From Streptantibioticus parmotrematis (GTDB taxonomy: Bacteria; Actinomycetota; Actinomycetes; Streptomycetales; Streptomycetaceae), in NCBI RefSeq assembly GCF_019890615.1, contig NZ_JAINVZ010000011.1, positions 62,001 to 126,000 on the forward strand: DNA of 64,000 bases, written 5' to 3'. Below the pieces are notes generated by a model, which searched no databases, was not told the DNA's origin, and saw nothing but the letters and a program-made list of their open reading frames with translations. Shown piece by piece: positions 41,547 through 49,338 of this stretch (positions within the stretch are counted from its first letter, which is position 1; each line of letters begins with the position of its first letter). The position numbers were made by a program, and so were the translations under genes.

Positions 41547-42716
41547 TCACAGCGACCAGTGGGCGCCCGGCCCGTCGAGCCACGCCAGTGCACCGCCTGC
41601 GGTGACGGTGAGGCCGAACCGGTCGATGTCCGGAGAGCCCTGGGCCCGCCACCACGCGTAGGCGGTCTCCACCTCGTCCCAGAGACGGCGCCCACCAGCC
41701 TGGTACGCCTTCGTGACCGCTTGGCCGGGCTCGTACAGCGCGGCTGCCCACGACCTGTCCGTGAGGCTGTACAGCCACACATTCCGGGCGCCGTCACGGA
41801 CGGCCGTCATCAGCTCGCAACCCGGCACACGCAACCCCGCGGCGAACTCGAACGACCCGAACCGCTCGAACGCATCCGCGGGCAACCGCGTCTCCGAGGC
41901 GTCAGCGCCCCCGGGCCAGCCGTCCGGCAGATACTCCTCATGCCCTGGCCGCGTCACCCGCCGCCCGCGGTCCTTCATGAACTCGACCAGCCGCAAGAAC
42001 CGGCCCGACGCCGCCCGGCCGTCGCCGTCCACGCGGAGCTCGACCACGACGTCGCGGTGGGTGAAGTGCGTGCCCCACGGGGCCACGATCACGCCGCCGG
42101 GCCGTACCTGCCGCACCCAGGCACGCGGGAAGTCGCGGACACCGAACGTGGCGATCAGCCGGTCGAAAGGTGCGGCCCCCGGCCGGCCCGCGCACCCGTC
42201 GCCTTCCCTCACGCCGACGCGAAGCCCGTTGCGGTCGAGGGCGCCCCTGGCGGTTTCGGCGACCCGCGGGTCGATCTCCACGGTCACCACGTTCGCCACG
42301 CCCACCCGGTGAGCGAGCAGGGCGGCGTTCCAGCCTGTGCCGGTGCCGATCTCCAACACGCGCATGCCGTCAGCGAGGTCGAGGTCATCCAGCATGCGGA
42401 ACACCACGGATGGCGCGGAGCACGATGACGTCGGCACGGTGCCCGGCTGGTCGTCGTGGCGGCCGTCGTCCCACTGGGTGGTGATCGGTTCGTCGCTGTC
42501 GGCGTGCTCGTACCAGGCATCTGGATCGGTCGTCTTGTCCACGCGGACGCTGGTCCCGTCGGCCATGCGGTGCGGCCACATCACGGTGGGCAGGAAGTCG
42601 GCACGGTCCACGGTCTCGAACGCTGCTTCCCAGTCGGGGGTCAGGGCGCCCTTGTCGCGGAGCGAGCGGCCCAGCTCCCTCCGGGTGGGCCGCTCCTTGC
42701 CCGTACCGATGGTCAC
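41547..42716 (-). CDS. Isoaspartyl O-methyltransferase homologue of RiPP type
   Basis: 389 residues. The N-terminal half is PIMT-like: AAFETVDRADFLPTVMWPHR, motif I VLEIGTGTGWNAALLAHRVG, VVTVEIDP, FDRLIATFGVRDFPRAWVRQ and RPGGVIVAPWG. Canonical PIMT repair enzymes have about 215 residues; the extra 170-residue C-terminal part is the hallmark of PIMT homologues that modify Asp in ribosomal peptides. GTG 42716 overlaps the stop of a 42-residue peptide gene by 4 bp. A role in making aspartimide or isoaspartate in that peptide is inferred. Confidence 0.78.
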   Translation of the reverse strand: MTIGTGKERPTRRELGRSLRDKGALTPDWEAAFETVDRADFLPTVMWPHRMADGTSVRVDKTTDPDAWYEHADSDEPITTQWDDGRHDDQPGTVPTSSCSAPSVVFRMLDDLDLADGMRVLEIGTGTGWNAALLAHRVGVANVVTVEIDPRVAETARGALDRNGLRVGVREGDGCAGRPGAAPFDRLIATFGVRDFPRAWVRQVRPGGVIVAPWGTHFTHRDVVVELRVDGDGRAASGRFLRLVEFMKDRGRRVTRPGHEEYLPDGWPGGADASETRLPADAFERFGSFEFAAGLRVPGCELMTAVRDGARNVWLYSLTDRSWAAALYEPGQAVTKAYQAGGRRLWDEVETAYAWWRAQGSPDIDRFGLTVTAGGALAWLDGPGAHWSL

Positions 42717-42841
42717 TTGCGGTGCTTCCCGTCGCCGTCAGGGGTCGGCCCGTCAGGAGAGGGCGGCGTCGGCGGCAGTGGCCACGGCCGGCCGGGCAGC
42801 TTGTCGTCGTCGCCTCCGTACACGACCGGTTCGATCCTCAT
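42713..42841 (-). CDS. Candidate RiPP precursor peptide (42 residues)
   Basis: ATG 42841 has a strong GAAGGAG 6 bases upstream. The peptide begins MRIEPVVYGGDDDKLPG and ends with a Pro/Asp-rich segment PSPDGPTPDGDGKHRK that contains three Asp-Gly pairs, the dipeptide most prone to aspartimide formation. The gene ends 4 bp inside the methyltransferase start. It is in frame with, and could instead be the C terminus of, the recombinase-like reading frame upstream. Confidence 0.5.
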   Translation of the reverse strand: MRIEPVVYGGDDDKLPGRPWPLPPTPPSPDGPTPDGDGKHRK

Positions 42842-43360
42842 CGTGATCTCCTTCGGTTGGTAGGTGCCGTGTGGGGCCGACCCAGGTGACGGGCAGGCCG
42901 GTGCGCCGGCGGCCGAGCCGGCAACGGCCTGACGCCCACACGGCGGCGCCCATGGCGTGATGGGGGCGTGGTTGAGGCGGGCGCGCTCGATCCAGGACCC
43001 GTCAGCGCGGCGCCGCTCGCCGAGCGTCGTCTCCACCCAGGCGCCCAGGAGCAGGACGCGGCGGGTCAGCAGGCCGCAGGCGTGGCCGTCGCGGGAGAGG
43101 CGGTCCCAGTCGTGGACGAGGACGACGCGCTGGACTCCGGCCCCGGCGGCGTGGACGTTGCGCAGCATCGCGTCGAACGCGGCACGCCGGTCATCGCTGA
43201 GGGCGTCGTCGCCGACGTCCAGCCAACGGCCGCCGTCTGTCCAGCCTTTCGCCTCCAGGTACGCGGTGCAGGCGTCCATGCGGGCCTGCAACATACCGGT
43301 GGCCTGAGTGACGTGCCGGTCGTAGACGAACGCCAGAGGGGGCTGCCGCGTGTTCAGCAT
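42713..43360 (-). CDS. Serine-recombinase N-terminal-domain-like protein
   Basis: Up to 215 residues. FVYDRHVTQATGMLQARMDA, ACTAYLEAKGW, DDRRAAFDAMLRNV and VLVHDWDRLSRDGHACGLLT resemble the resolvase/invertase catalytic domain, including the Arg of the DRLSRD motif, but the catalytic Ser near the N terminus is replaced in this segment and no DNA-binding or large recombinase domain follows. Function is probably not recombination. ATG 43360 overlaps the upstream small gene by 7 bp. The frame stays open through the candidate peptide gene; the true 3' end is uncertain. Confidence 0.55.
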   Translation of the reverse strand: MLNTRQPPLAFVYDRHVTQATGMLQARMDACTAYLEAKGWTDGGRWLDVGDDALSDDRRAAFDAMLRNVHAAGAGVQRVVLVHDWDRLSRDGHACGLLTRRVLLLGAWVETTLGERRRADGSWIERARLNHAPITPWAPPCGRQAVAGSAAGAPACPSPGSAPHGTYQPKEITMRIEPVVYGGDDDKLPGRPWPLPPTPPSPDGPTPDGDGKHRK

Positions 43361-43584
43361 GTGGCGCTCCCCGCGAGGCTTCCACGCAGTGCGGTGGCCA
43401 GCCGCATGGCTACGTCCGCGCGGACGCGTCCCAACTCCACCAGGGCGAGGTCCGGCGACGCGATGTCGGCCCTCAGCGAGGGCAGAACGATCTCCGCATC
43501 ATCGAGTGCCACCTTCAATGCCTCTACCGCGACGTTGGGGTCGATGTCCGGTGCCCGGCAGCTGTCTGTGTTCCTGGTGCCCAT
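43354..43584 (-). CDS. Small protein, first gene of the RiPP-like operon
   Basis: 76 residues, helical and acidic: DPNVAVEALKVALDDAEIVL, SLRADIASPDLALVELGRVR, ADVAMRLATALRGSL. No family recognised. Its stop overlaps the next start in ATGCTGA. The promoter is shared with the divergent DUF6879 gene. Confidence 0.6.
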   Translation of the reverse strand: MGTRNTDSCRAPDIDPNVAVEALKVALDDAEIVLPSLRADIASPDLALVELGRVRADVAMRLATALRGSLAGSATC

Positions 43585-43602
43585 GACCTGGACGCTAGGA
43601 GC

Positions 43603-43674
43603 GAGGAACGGTAGACCGCCAGGGAAGTTCCTCGAAGTTGCTTGAGTGCTCAGCGAAGTTGCGGGATGTTCCTC
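43603..43674. promoter_or_regulatory. GAGGAAC/GTTCCTC and GAAGTTG repeats in a divergent promoter
   Basis: GAGGAAC at 43603, GTTCCTC at 43627 and again at 43668, and GAAGTTG at 43634 and 43655 lie between the two divergent starts (43584 and 43757). The inverted and direct copies suggest an operator for one of the nearby XRE regulators. Confidence 0.45.
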
Positions 43675-43756
43675 AAGAAGGTCTGCAAAGCTCTCTCCGC
43701 GGAGCCTCGGCCCCGCAGAGACTTGGCAGATCAGTCCCCTAAGGAAGGAACTGGTC

Positions 43757-44512
43757 ATGCCACGAAGGCTGCGCTTCAACGGCACTGGCAGCGGCGATAC
43801 CGGATGCCCCGCGGTACACGAAGACCTCGACACGCACGAAGTGATCGTGCACGGTCCGCCGCTCACCGACCCCGACGACCTCGCGCGGCTTCAGCACCTG
43901 GGCCCTGGTGAGGTACCGATCGTGGTGCCGCGGGAACTTCTCGTCGACTGGGGGCCGAAGGACCTGACGCGCAAAGCAAAGGTCGTTGACCTGGACGCGT
44001 TCAACAGCCTCTTCGAGACGTTCGATCATTCGGCTTGGCGACTGGAAACCCGGCGCCGCTACGCCTCCGACGAGGCCACGGACACCTACGCCCAGTTCGC
44101 CGAATCGGGTGCCGTTGCTTGGGACATGGACTCTTGGTACTGCCGCACGATCCGGACCCAGGTCGCGGCGGGCAAGTCCGTCGGCCGCGTGCGCATCGTC
44201 GACAACCCTCCGACGGTCGGCCAGCGCTACCTCATGGCCAACGCGCAGCGCAACGCCGAACTCGGCGAGGACGTGCGGAACCTGTGGCGCGAGGACGCGG
44301 AACAGCTGCCGCTCGGGACCGAAGACTTCTGGATCTTTGACTCCCGTCTCGTCGCGCTGCTGAACTTCGACGACGCCGACAGCCTGGTCAACGTCGAACT
44401 CATCACGGAGCCGGCCGAAGTCGTCCGATACTCCGTCCTGCGCGACGCCGCAGTGCATCACGCCATCCCTCACGAGCGCTTCGCGGCCCTGCTGCCCGTG
44501 AAGAAGGAGTAG
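43757..44512 (+). CDS. DUF6879 family protein
   Basis: 251 residues. After an N-terminal section (CPAVHEDLDTHEVIVHGPPL, GEVPIVVPRELLVDWG) the DUF6879 core begins: LFETFDHSAWRLETRRRYAS, AGKSVGRVRIVDNPPTVGQR, LPLGTEDFWIFDSRLVALLN and AAVHHAIPHERFAAL. DUF6879 proteins sit beside XRE regulators in Streptomyces; their activity is unknown. ATG follows AAGGAAGGAA. The XRE gene starts 15 bp downstream. The N-terminal section may be a separate small domain fused here. Confidence 0.75.
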   Translation: MPRRLRFNGTGSGDTGCPAVHEDLDTHEVIVHGPPLTDPDDLARLQHLGPGEVPIVVPRELLVDWGPKDLTRKAKVVDLDAFNSLFETFDHSAWRLETRRRYASDEATDTYAQFAESGAVAWDMDSWYCRTIRTQVAAGKSVGRVRIVDNPPTVGQRYLMANAQRNAELGEDVRNLWREDAEQLPLGTEDFWIFDSRLVALLNFDDADSLVNVELITEPAEVVRYSVLRDAAVHHAIPHERFAALLPVKKE

Positions 44513-44527
44513 GCAGGTGAAGTACCG

Positions 44528-45388
44528 GTGAGCACGGACTACCGGAAGGCACGCGAAGACCTCGGCGTTCGACTCCGAGAGCTGCGGCTGTGGGCACCCG
44601 GTGGACGGCTCACCGGTACGCAGCTCGCCGACCGGTGCGGCTGGCACAAGACCAAGGTCAGCAAGCTGGAGAACGGCCTGCAGACGGCCACGCCCGAAGA
44701 CTTGAAGCTGTGGGCGGAAGCCACCGGACAGCCAGAGGCGTATGACGAACTACTCGCCAGGTTACGGGGGTTCGAATCTCATGTGCGATCGTGGCGGCGC
44801 CAACTCGCGGCCGGCCACGAACCGGTACAGCGGACCATTGCCGCCGAGTACGCTCGGTCCGCTGTGATCCACGGATTCGAGAGTGCCACGATCCCCGGCA
44901 TCCTGCAGAACCCGGACTACGCCCGGTCGATCTTCCGGCGTTACGCAGAACTGCAACGCTCCAAGCAGGACACCGAAGAGGCCGTGCGCGCCCGCATGCA
45001 GCGACAGGAAATGCTCTACACATCGCACAAGCGGTTCCGCATCATCGTCGGTCACGCCGCTCTGCGCGCGCTCATCTGCCCGCCCTCTGTGCTGGGCGCC
45101 CAGCTGAACCGGCTTGACGGATTCATCGGCACGGACACTGTGCAGTTGGGCGTCATTCCGCCGGACGCCTCACTCAAACTGCCTCCAACCGGTGGGTTTT
45201 GGATTCATGACGAGCGCCTGGTCACCGTCGAGACATGGCATGCAGAGCTGTGGATCGATGACGCGGACAGCATCGCTACCTACCTGCGTGTCTGGAAGAC
45301 CCTGCAAGAGTCCGCCGTCTACGGGAACGATGCTCACAACGTGATCAACGCGGCGCGGCGCGCGCTGGGCCTGCGAGAGGGGGCCTGA
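44528..45388 (+). CDS. XRE-family regulator with DUF5753-type C terminus
   Basis: 286 residues. Helix-turn-helix at about 10-65: LGVRLRELRLWAPGGRLTGT, DRCGWHKTKVSKLENG. The rest matches the Scr1/DUF5753 pattern: IPGILQNPDYARSIFRRYAE, ARMQRQEMLYTS, HAALRALICPPSVLGAQLNR and TVETWHAELWIDD. Such regulators pair with small DUF397 or similar proteins and control development or clusters. Operon with the DUF6879 gene. Confidence 0.88.
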   Translation: MSTDYRKAREDLGVRLRELRLWAPGGRLTGTQLADRCGWHKTKVSKLENGLQTATPEDLKLWAEATGQPEAYDELLARLRGFESHVRSWRRQLAAGHEPVQRTIAAEYARSAVIHGFESATIPGILQNPDYARSIFRRYAELQRSKQDTEEAVRARMQRQEMLYTSHKRFRIIVGHAALRALICPPSVLGAQLNRLDGFIGTDTVQLGVIPPDASLKLPPTGGFWIHDERLVTVETWHAELWIDDADSIATYLRVWKTLQESAVYGNDAHNVINAARRALGLREGA

Positions 45389-45710
45389 CGCGGCGCACCG
45401 ACGCGCCAGGAGACCGAGCGCCCTGCTCTGCCGACGGATTCCAGGGGGCTTTCGCGAGCGCGGGCGGTCGAGCTGAGCGACCCGGCGGGGGGCGAGCCGC
45501 GTGAAGACCTCGCGTGTGCCGGCACCGGAGTGCTGGGCCGACAGCAGTCCGGCGGCGGCAGTTCCCTGGTGGCGCTTCAGACCACCGTGCGGGGGGGGTC
45601 GAGCGGGCGAACAGGTGCGAACGGTTACAGGCCCACCCGTTCAAGCCCGGGAGCTGGGGAACGGCCCCGCCCGGCGTGCCGGACGGGGCCGCAGTACGGC
45701 TCAGCAGGCG
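45389..45710. other. Intergenic region between convergent genes
   Basis: No gene is supported in these 322 bases. The only clear structure is the hairpin at 45663-45690 near the DUF397 end. Confidence 0.6.
45663..45690. terminator. Hairpin terminator after the DUF397 genes
   Basis: GGCCCCGCCCGGC, two bases, then GCCGGACGGGGCC: a 13-base stem with a single mismatch, 21 bases past the DUF397 stop at 45711 on the minus strand. Confidence 0.6.
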
Positions 45711-45923
45711 CTAAGCGGCGCCTATCTCCCCGCGCTTCACCGCGCCCGTGAACGACGCCCAAGCGGCCGGGGAGAAGGCCAGGGCCGGACCGTGCGGGTC
45801 CTTGCTGTCACGGACGGGAACGACACCCGACAGGCCCATCCCCATCTCCACACAGTCACCGCCGTTCGGGCCACTGTGACTGCTCTTGCGCCACGTCACG
45901 GGCAAATCACTTGCTCTGCTCAT
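45711..45923 (-). CDS. DUF397 domain protein (copy 2)
   Basis: 70 residues. LPVTWRKSSHSGPNGGDCVE, VPVRDSKDPHGPALAFSPAA and WASFTGAVKRG are the full DUF397 pattern. It is a near-identical tandem copy of the gene at 45956-46168 (period 245 bp, about 95 percent identical including the upstream CATGGCTGAGTCCTTCCAG). DUF397 proteins antagonise or modulate their partner XRE regulators. Confidence 0.9.
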   Translation of the reverse strand: MSRASDLPVTWRKSSHSGPNGGDCVEMGMGLSGVVPVRDSKDPHGPALAFSPAAWASFTGAVKRGEIGAA

Positions 45924-45955
45924 GGCTGAGTCCTTCCAGACGGACACGGATCGGG

Positions 45956-46168
45956 CTAGACGGCGCCGAGTTCCCCGCGCTTCACCGCGTTCGTGAACGA
46001 CGCCCAAGCGGCCGGGGAGAAGGCCAGGGCCGGACCGTGCGGGTCCTTGCTGTCACGAACGGGAACGACACCGGACAGGCCCGTCCCCATCTCGACGCAG
46101 TTACCGCCGTTCGGGCCACTGTGACTGCTCTTGTGCCACGTCACGGGCAAATCACTTGCTCTGCTCAT
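45956..46168 (-). CDS. DUF397 domain protein (copy 1)
   Basis: 70 residues: LPVTWHKSSHSGPNGGNCVE, VPVRDSKDPHGPALAFSPAA, WASFTNAVKRGELGAV. Its ATG lies 17 bp inside the end of the XRE gene, so translation is coupled. Together with copy 2 it forms the usual regulator-DUF397 module. Confidence 0.92.
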   Translation of the reverse strand: MSRASDLPVTWHKSSHSGPNGGNCVEMGTGLSGVVPVRDSKDPHGPALAFSPAAWASFTNAVKRGELGAV

Positions 46169-46982
46169 GGCTGAGTCCTTCCAGGTGCTCGCGGATCAAG
46201 TCGGCTGACGCCTCAGGCGATTTGGCGACGGCCCTCAACAGATCATAGGTTCGAGCGCCTTCGACCACTTCCTGCGCGTCCAGCGCCGCCCGGCCCTGCG
46301 AGAAGCCGTCCACCCACAGGACGTCCGCGCCTTCCGCGAAGCTCATCATGCTGAACGGCCCGTTCAGTCCCGGATGCGCGGCACGCTTTTTCTCGATCAA
46401 CTGGATGACTGTACGAGGGTGTTGGCCTGCTTCGAGGAGCCTCTCAAGCTGCGCGCGCATGACCGCCGGGCCTCCGATGCGGCGTTCGAGAACGTACTCG
46501 TCGATCACGAACCACGTGCGCGGACGGTCCTCGCGCGTGAGGATGTCCTGCCGGGTCATCCGGGCCGCGACGAGATCGTCCAGGTTGTCCGGTCGTACGA
46601 CGCTGAGCACGGCCCGCGCGTACCCCTCCGTCTGGAGCAGACCCGGAATGACCTGGCCCTCAAAAGACCGGATGGACGTGGCTGCCCGCTCAAGCTCCAC
46701 ATACGGCAGGAACCAGCCCGGGTACGCGTAGCGGATCACCAGCGGGAGGAGCCTCCCGAAGTGGCCGTCCGTGTCGAACGCGAGGTCCAGGTCCCTGGCC
46801 AGGTCGGCCGACGGAACGCGCTCGCCGGACTCGATGTAGCTGACCATGGCCTGCGTGGTGTGCGCCGCCTTGGCCGTCTTCGACTGCGACCAGCCCGCCT
46901 TGTTGCGGACGCGTTGTAACTCGGTGCCGAAGAACGCCAGCAACGACGGCGCCGTCTGTAGATCTTTGGCCTCAACTGTCAT
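46152..46982 (-). CDS. XRE-family regulator with DUF5753-type C terminus
   Basis: 276 residues. Helix-turn-helix: LQRVRNKAGWSQSKTAKAAH, TTQAMVSYIESGERVPS. C-terminal part: FEGQVIPGLLQTEGYARAVL, VAARMTRQDIL, YVLERRIGGPAVMRAQLERL, NGPFSMMSFAEGADVLWVDG. Partner of the two DUF397 genes. A palindrome 17 bases upstream of the start is a likely autoregulatory site. Confidence 0.9.
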   Translation of the reverse strand: MTVEAKDLQTAPSLLAFFGTELQRVRNKAGWSQSKTAKAAHTTQAMVSYIESGERVPSADLARDLDLAFDTDGHFGRLLPLVIRYAYPGWFLPYVELERAATSIRSFEGQVIPGLLQTEGYARAVLSVVRPDNLDDLVAARMTRQDILTREDRPRTWFVIDEYVLERRIGGPAVMRAQLERLLEAGQHPRTVIQLIEKKRAAHPGLNGPFSMMSFAEGADVLWVDGFSQGRAALDAQEVVEGARTYDLLRAVAKSPEASADLIREHLEGLSHEQSK

Positions 46983-46998
46983 GTGTGTGACCTCCGTT

Positions 46999-47019
46999 CA
47001 TAACTTCCCGGCAGTTATG
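46999..47019. promoter_or_regulatory. Palindrome in the divergent XRE promoter
   Basis: CATAACT-TCCCGGC-AGTTATG is a perfect 7-bp inverted repeat with a 7-bp spacer between the XRE start (46982) and the divergent small gene at 47101. The AT-rich arms stand out in GC-rich DNA. Confidence 0.55.
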
Positions 47020-47100
47020 GATCGGGCTCTGTTCAGCGTAGGCACAAACCCGCCACCGTTGAGGGGAAGTCAGTAATCCTCATCGGATCGAGGTACACAC

Positions 47101-47325
47101 GTGAGCACGCTTCCCGACACCATCACGCCGTCGGTTCGTCGGCCCCGCATAGACGGTCGACTCGTGGCCGCCCGGGAAGCGGCACGACTGAAGCTCGCTT
47201 TCGTGCGGCGGGGGTACGGCGATGTGTCGGTCGAACCCGAAGTCACCAAGAACGACCGGGCGGTGGTGACGGTACGCCTTGATCCGATTCGGGCCTGCTG
47301 GCTCGCGAAGGAAATTCAACGGTGA
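47101..47325 (+). CDS. Small conserved-type protein
   Basis: 74 residues from GTG with GAGG 8 bases upstream. DGRLVAAREAARLKLAFVRR, GDVSVEPEVTKNDRAVVTVR. No family recognised. Overlaps the next gene in GTGA and is divergent from the XRE/DUF397 module. Confidence 0.6.
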   Translation: MSTLPDTITPSVRRPRIDGRLVAAREAARLKLAFVRRGYGDVSVEPEVTKNDRAVVTVRLDPIRACWLAKEIQR

Positions 47326-47549
47326 ACGACTGGGCCCCTGTTGTCGGGCAGCCGGTGAAGGACACGGCTCATGACCGAGTGGGGGAGTTCCGGGCCTTCG
47401 AGCAAGGCCGCGTGTTCCTGCGTCCTCTCGGCGGCGGTCGCGAATGGACCACGGGCCCCGACGACATCGAGCAGATGAGCAGAAGCGAAATCCTCAACGC
47501 CCGCGTGGCCGCCGCGAACAGGCGGAGTCGAAAGGAATCGCCCGCGTGA
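47322..47549 (+). CDS. Small conserved-type protein
   Basis: 75 residues. VVGQPVKDTAHDRVGEFRAF and EQGRVFLRPLGGGREWTTGP suggest a small beta-barrel (SH3-like) protein; DDIEQMSRSEILNARVAAAN is helical. No family recognised. Coupled to the previous gene by a 4-bp overlap. Confidence 0.6.
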   Translation: MNDWAPVVGQPVKDTAHDRVGEFRAFEQGRVFLRPLGGGREWTTGPDDIEQMSRSEILNARVAAANRRSRKESPA

Positions 47550-47679
47550 GACGGCCGGAAATCGATGGCGGTTCGCGGTAGTGGGCCGGGCCGGGGAAGG
47601 CCACGAAGCCGTAGGTTCTGGGAGAGTGTGACCACGAGTGGGTGGGGTGGAGCGGCGAGGTCCGCAGTCGCAGGTGCGG

Positions 47680-47725
47680 AGCGACCCGGTAGTCGGCAGG
47701 TAAGCGACCCGGTAGTCGGCAGGTA
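47680..47725. repeat. Perfect 23-bp tandem duplication
   Basis: Two identical copies of AGCGACCCGGTAGTCGGCAG plus GTA lie in the 237-bp gap before the APH-like gene, 61 bases upstream of its start. No gene is seen in the gap. Confidence 0.9.
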
Positions 47726-47786
47726 GAAGCGGTGGGGAAGGGCTGGAGCGGTCCGGCTCCTTCTCCCGGCGAAGGGGTGGGGTGGA

Positions 47787-48641
47787 GTGATCACGCGAGT
47801 CGGCTGGGACGAGTTGCCGCCAGGCCTGCGCGCGTCCGTCGAGGCGCGCACGGGAAAGGTGTTGGGCGCTGAGACGGTCGGCACCGGGCTGAATTGTGCG
47901 GTCGCGCTGACCTTGACCACCACGAGAAACGGGACGCTCTTCCTCAAGGGGGTGCACAAGTCCGACACGGCGGGCCTCGAGGGGCTGCGCAACGAAGAGA
48001 TCGTCAACCAGACCGTCGCCGGTATCGGCCCGATGATCCGCCACACCTTCGACGTCGACGGCTGGTACTGCTTGGCCTTCGTCTACATTCAGGGGCGGCA
48101 CGCGGATCTCGGCCCCGGATCAGCGGATCTGCATTCCGTCCGCTCGACCGTGAACCGGATGCGGTCCCTGAGCGGAAACAGTTTATGGCTGGCCCGCTCG
48201 GGGGCCCGTATTCCCCGGCTCTCCGAGCGACTGCGGGACTATCTTTCGGCGGGTGACGTCGCATTCTTGCAAGGGGAGACCCTTCTTCACACGGACACGA
48301 ATCCGCACAACATCATGGTCTCCACGCCGGGCGGAGAGGTGTACGTGATCGACTGGGCCATGCCGGCCCTCGGTCCCGCCTGGGTGGACGCGGCGTGTAC
48401 GGCGGTACGGTTGATGGAATGCGGGCATGAGCCGGCGAGCGCGCTGGAATGGCTGGCACCGTTTCCTCATTGGAGACAGGCGAGCCCGAAAGCGGTGGAA
48501 GCGTTTGTGAACGCGACGTGCCGACAGTGGTCCGCGACCGTAGGCGAAAAGGACGCGGAACCGAGCAACAACCGCTTCCGCGCGCTACTGGAATTCCCTC
48601 ACGAGCCCCCGACCATCTCGGGACCCCGCAACCGCGCTTGA
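47787..48641 (+). CDS. Aminoglycoside phosphotransferase-like kinase
   Basis: 284 residues. ATP-binding lobe: NGTLFLKGVHKSDTAGLEGL. Catalytic loop LLHTDTNPHNIMVS (HxDxxxxN) and metal-binding VIDWAMPALGPAWVDAA define the APH/choline kinase fold. The substrate may be an antibiotic or a small metabolite; nothing nearby decides. GTG start follows GGGGTGGA. Convergent with the TetR gene, 3 bp apart. Confidence 0.85.
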   Translation: MITRVGWDELPPGLRASVEARTGKVLGAETVGTGLNCAVALTLTTTRNGTLFLKGVHKSDTAGLEGLRNEEIVNQTVAGIGPMIRHTFDVDGWYCLAFVYIQGRHADLGPGSADLHSVRSTVNRMRSLSGNSLWLARSGARIPRLSERLRDYLSAGDVAFLQGETLLHTDTNPHNIMVSTPGGEVYVIDWAMPALGPAWVDAACTAVRLMECGHEPASALEWLAPFPHWRQASPKAVEAFVNATCRQWSATVGEKDAEPSNNRFRALLEFPHEPPTISGPRNRA

Positions 48642-48644
48642 CTC

Positions 48645-49214
48645 TCACGTCCCGTCGAGGGCGGCTCGCAGTTCACTGGTCACCGCGTCCAGGCAGCTGC
48701 CGAAACTCGCGTGCCCCTCGGCCCCGATCCAGCGCCGGAAGGCGTTGTCGCAGGCCACCGTGGCGAGTTGTGCGACCAGTTCGGCCGTCCCGGCGTTCAC
48801 CTGACGCTGGATCAGGGCATCGCGGATCGCCTCGGTGATCGCGGCCGTCTTGGTCCGTTCACGCTCCCGCAGTTCCGGGCTGGCGTCGATCACCGCCCGG
48901 CGCTCCGCCGCGCCGCCGCCCACGTGCTCGACGAGCTGGGCGCCGACTCGTGCCAGAGCGTCGAGGGTGGCAGCGAGCGGAGCCGCGTCCGGGTCTGCCG
49001 TCAGGACGGCCTCGGCCAGTGCCGGGGGCAGGCGCTCCGAACCGGCGAACAGGACCTCGCGCTTGTCCGGGAAGTAGCGGAAGTAGGAGCGCCGGGTGAG
49101 ACCGGCCCGCTCGGCGATATGAGTCACCGTCACGTTGTCGTAGCCGCGCTCCAGGTACAGCTCCAGAGCCGCCCGCTTCAGGCGCTCCTCGGCACCCGGA
49201 TCCCACCTCGCCAC
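48645..49214 (-). CDS. TetR family regulator
   Basis: 189 residues. Helix-turn-helix VTVTHIAERAGLTRRSYFRY with FPDKREVLF follows LKRAALELYLERGYDN. The ligand domain is the usual variable helical type, with the C-terminal ACDNAFRRWI segment. Divergent from the saccharopine-dehydrogenase-like gene, with two related 16-bp sites in the shared promoter, so it probably represses both. Confidence 0.92.
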   Translation of the reverse strand: MARWDPGAEERLKRAALELYLERGYDNVTVTHIAERAGLTRRSYFRYFPDKREVLFAGSERLPPALAEAVLTADPDAAPLAATLDALARVGAQLVEHVGGGAAERRAVIDASPELRERERTKTAAITEAIRDALIQRQVNAGTAELVAQLATVACDNAFRRWIGAEGHASFGSCLDAVTSELRAALDGT

Positions 49215-49239
49215 AGGTCAACCGTAACAGGCGATGTCC

Positions 49240-49290
49240 CAGTGTGTCATCAGTGTTAGCCTGCACTCACGACACACTGTGTCATCACTG
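49240..49290. promoter_or_regulatory. Paired TetR operator candidates
   Basis: CAGTGTGTCATCAGTG at 49240 and CACTGTGTCATCACTG at 49275 are related 16-mers 35 bases apart between the TetR and the divergent oxidoreductase genes. The tetrads of CAGTG/CACTG are themselves partly palindromic. Confidence 0.6.
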
Positions 49291-49338
49291 GGGACGCCCG
49301 TCCCCGGTGCGGTCCGGAGCAGGCAGGGTGACGTTCGC

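Noticed and set aside
42713-43360. Mobile element marked by a serine recombinase
   Set aside because: Only a degenerate catalytic-like domain is present; no DNA-binding part, ends or target repeats were found.
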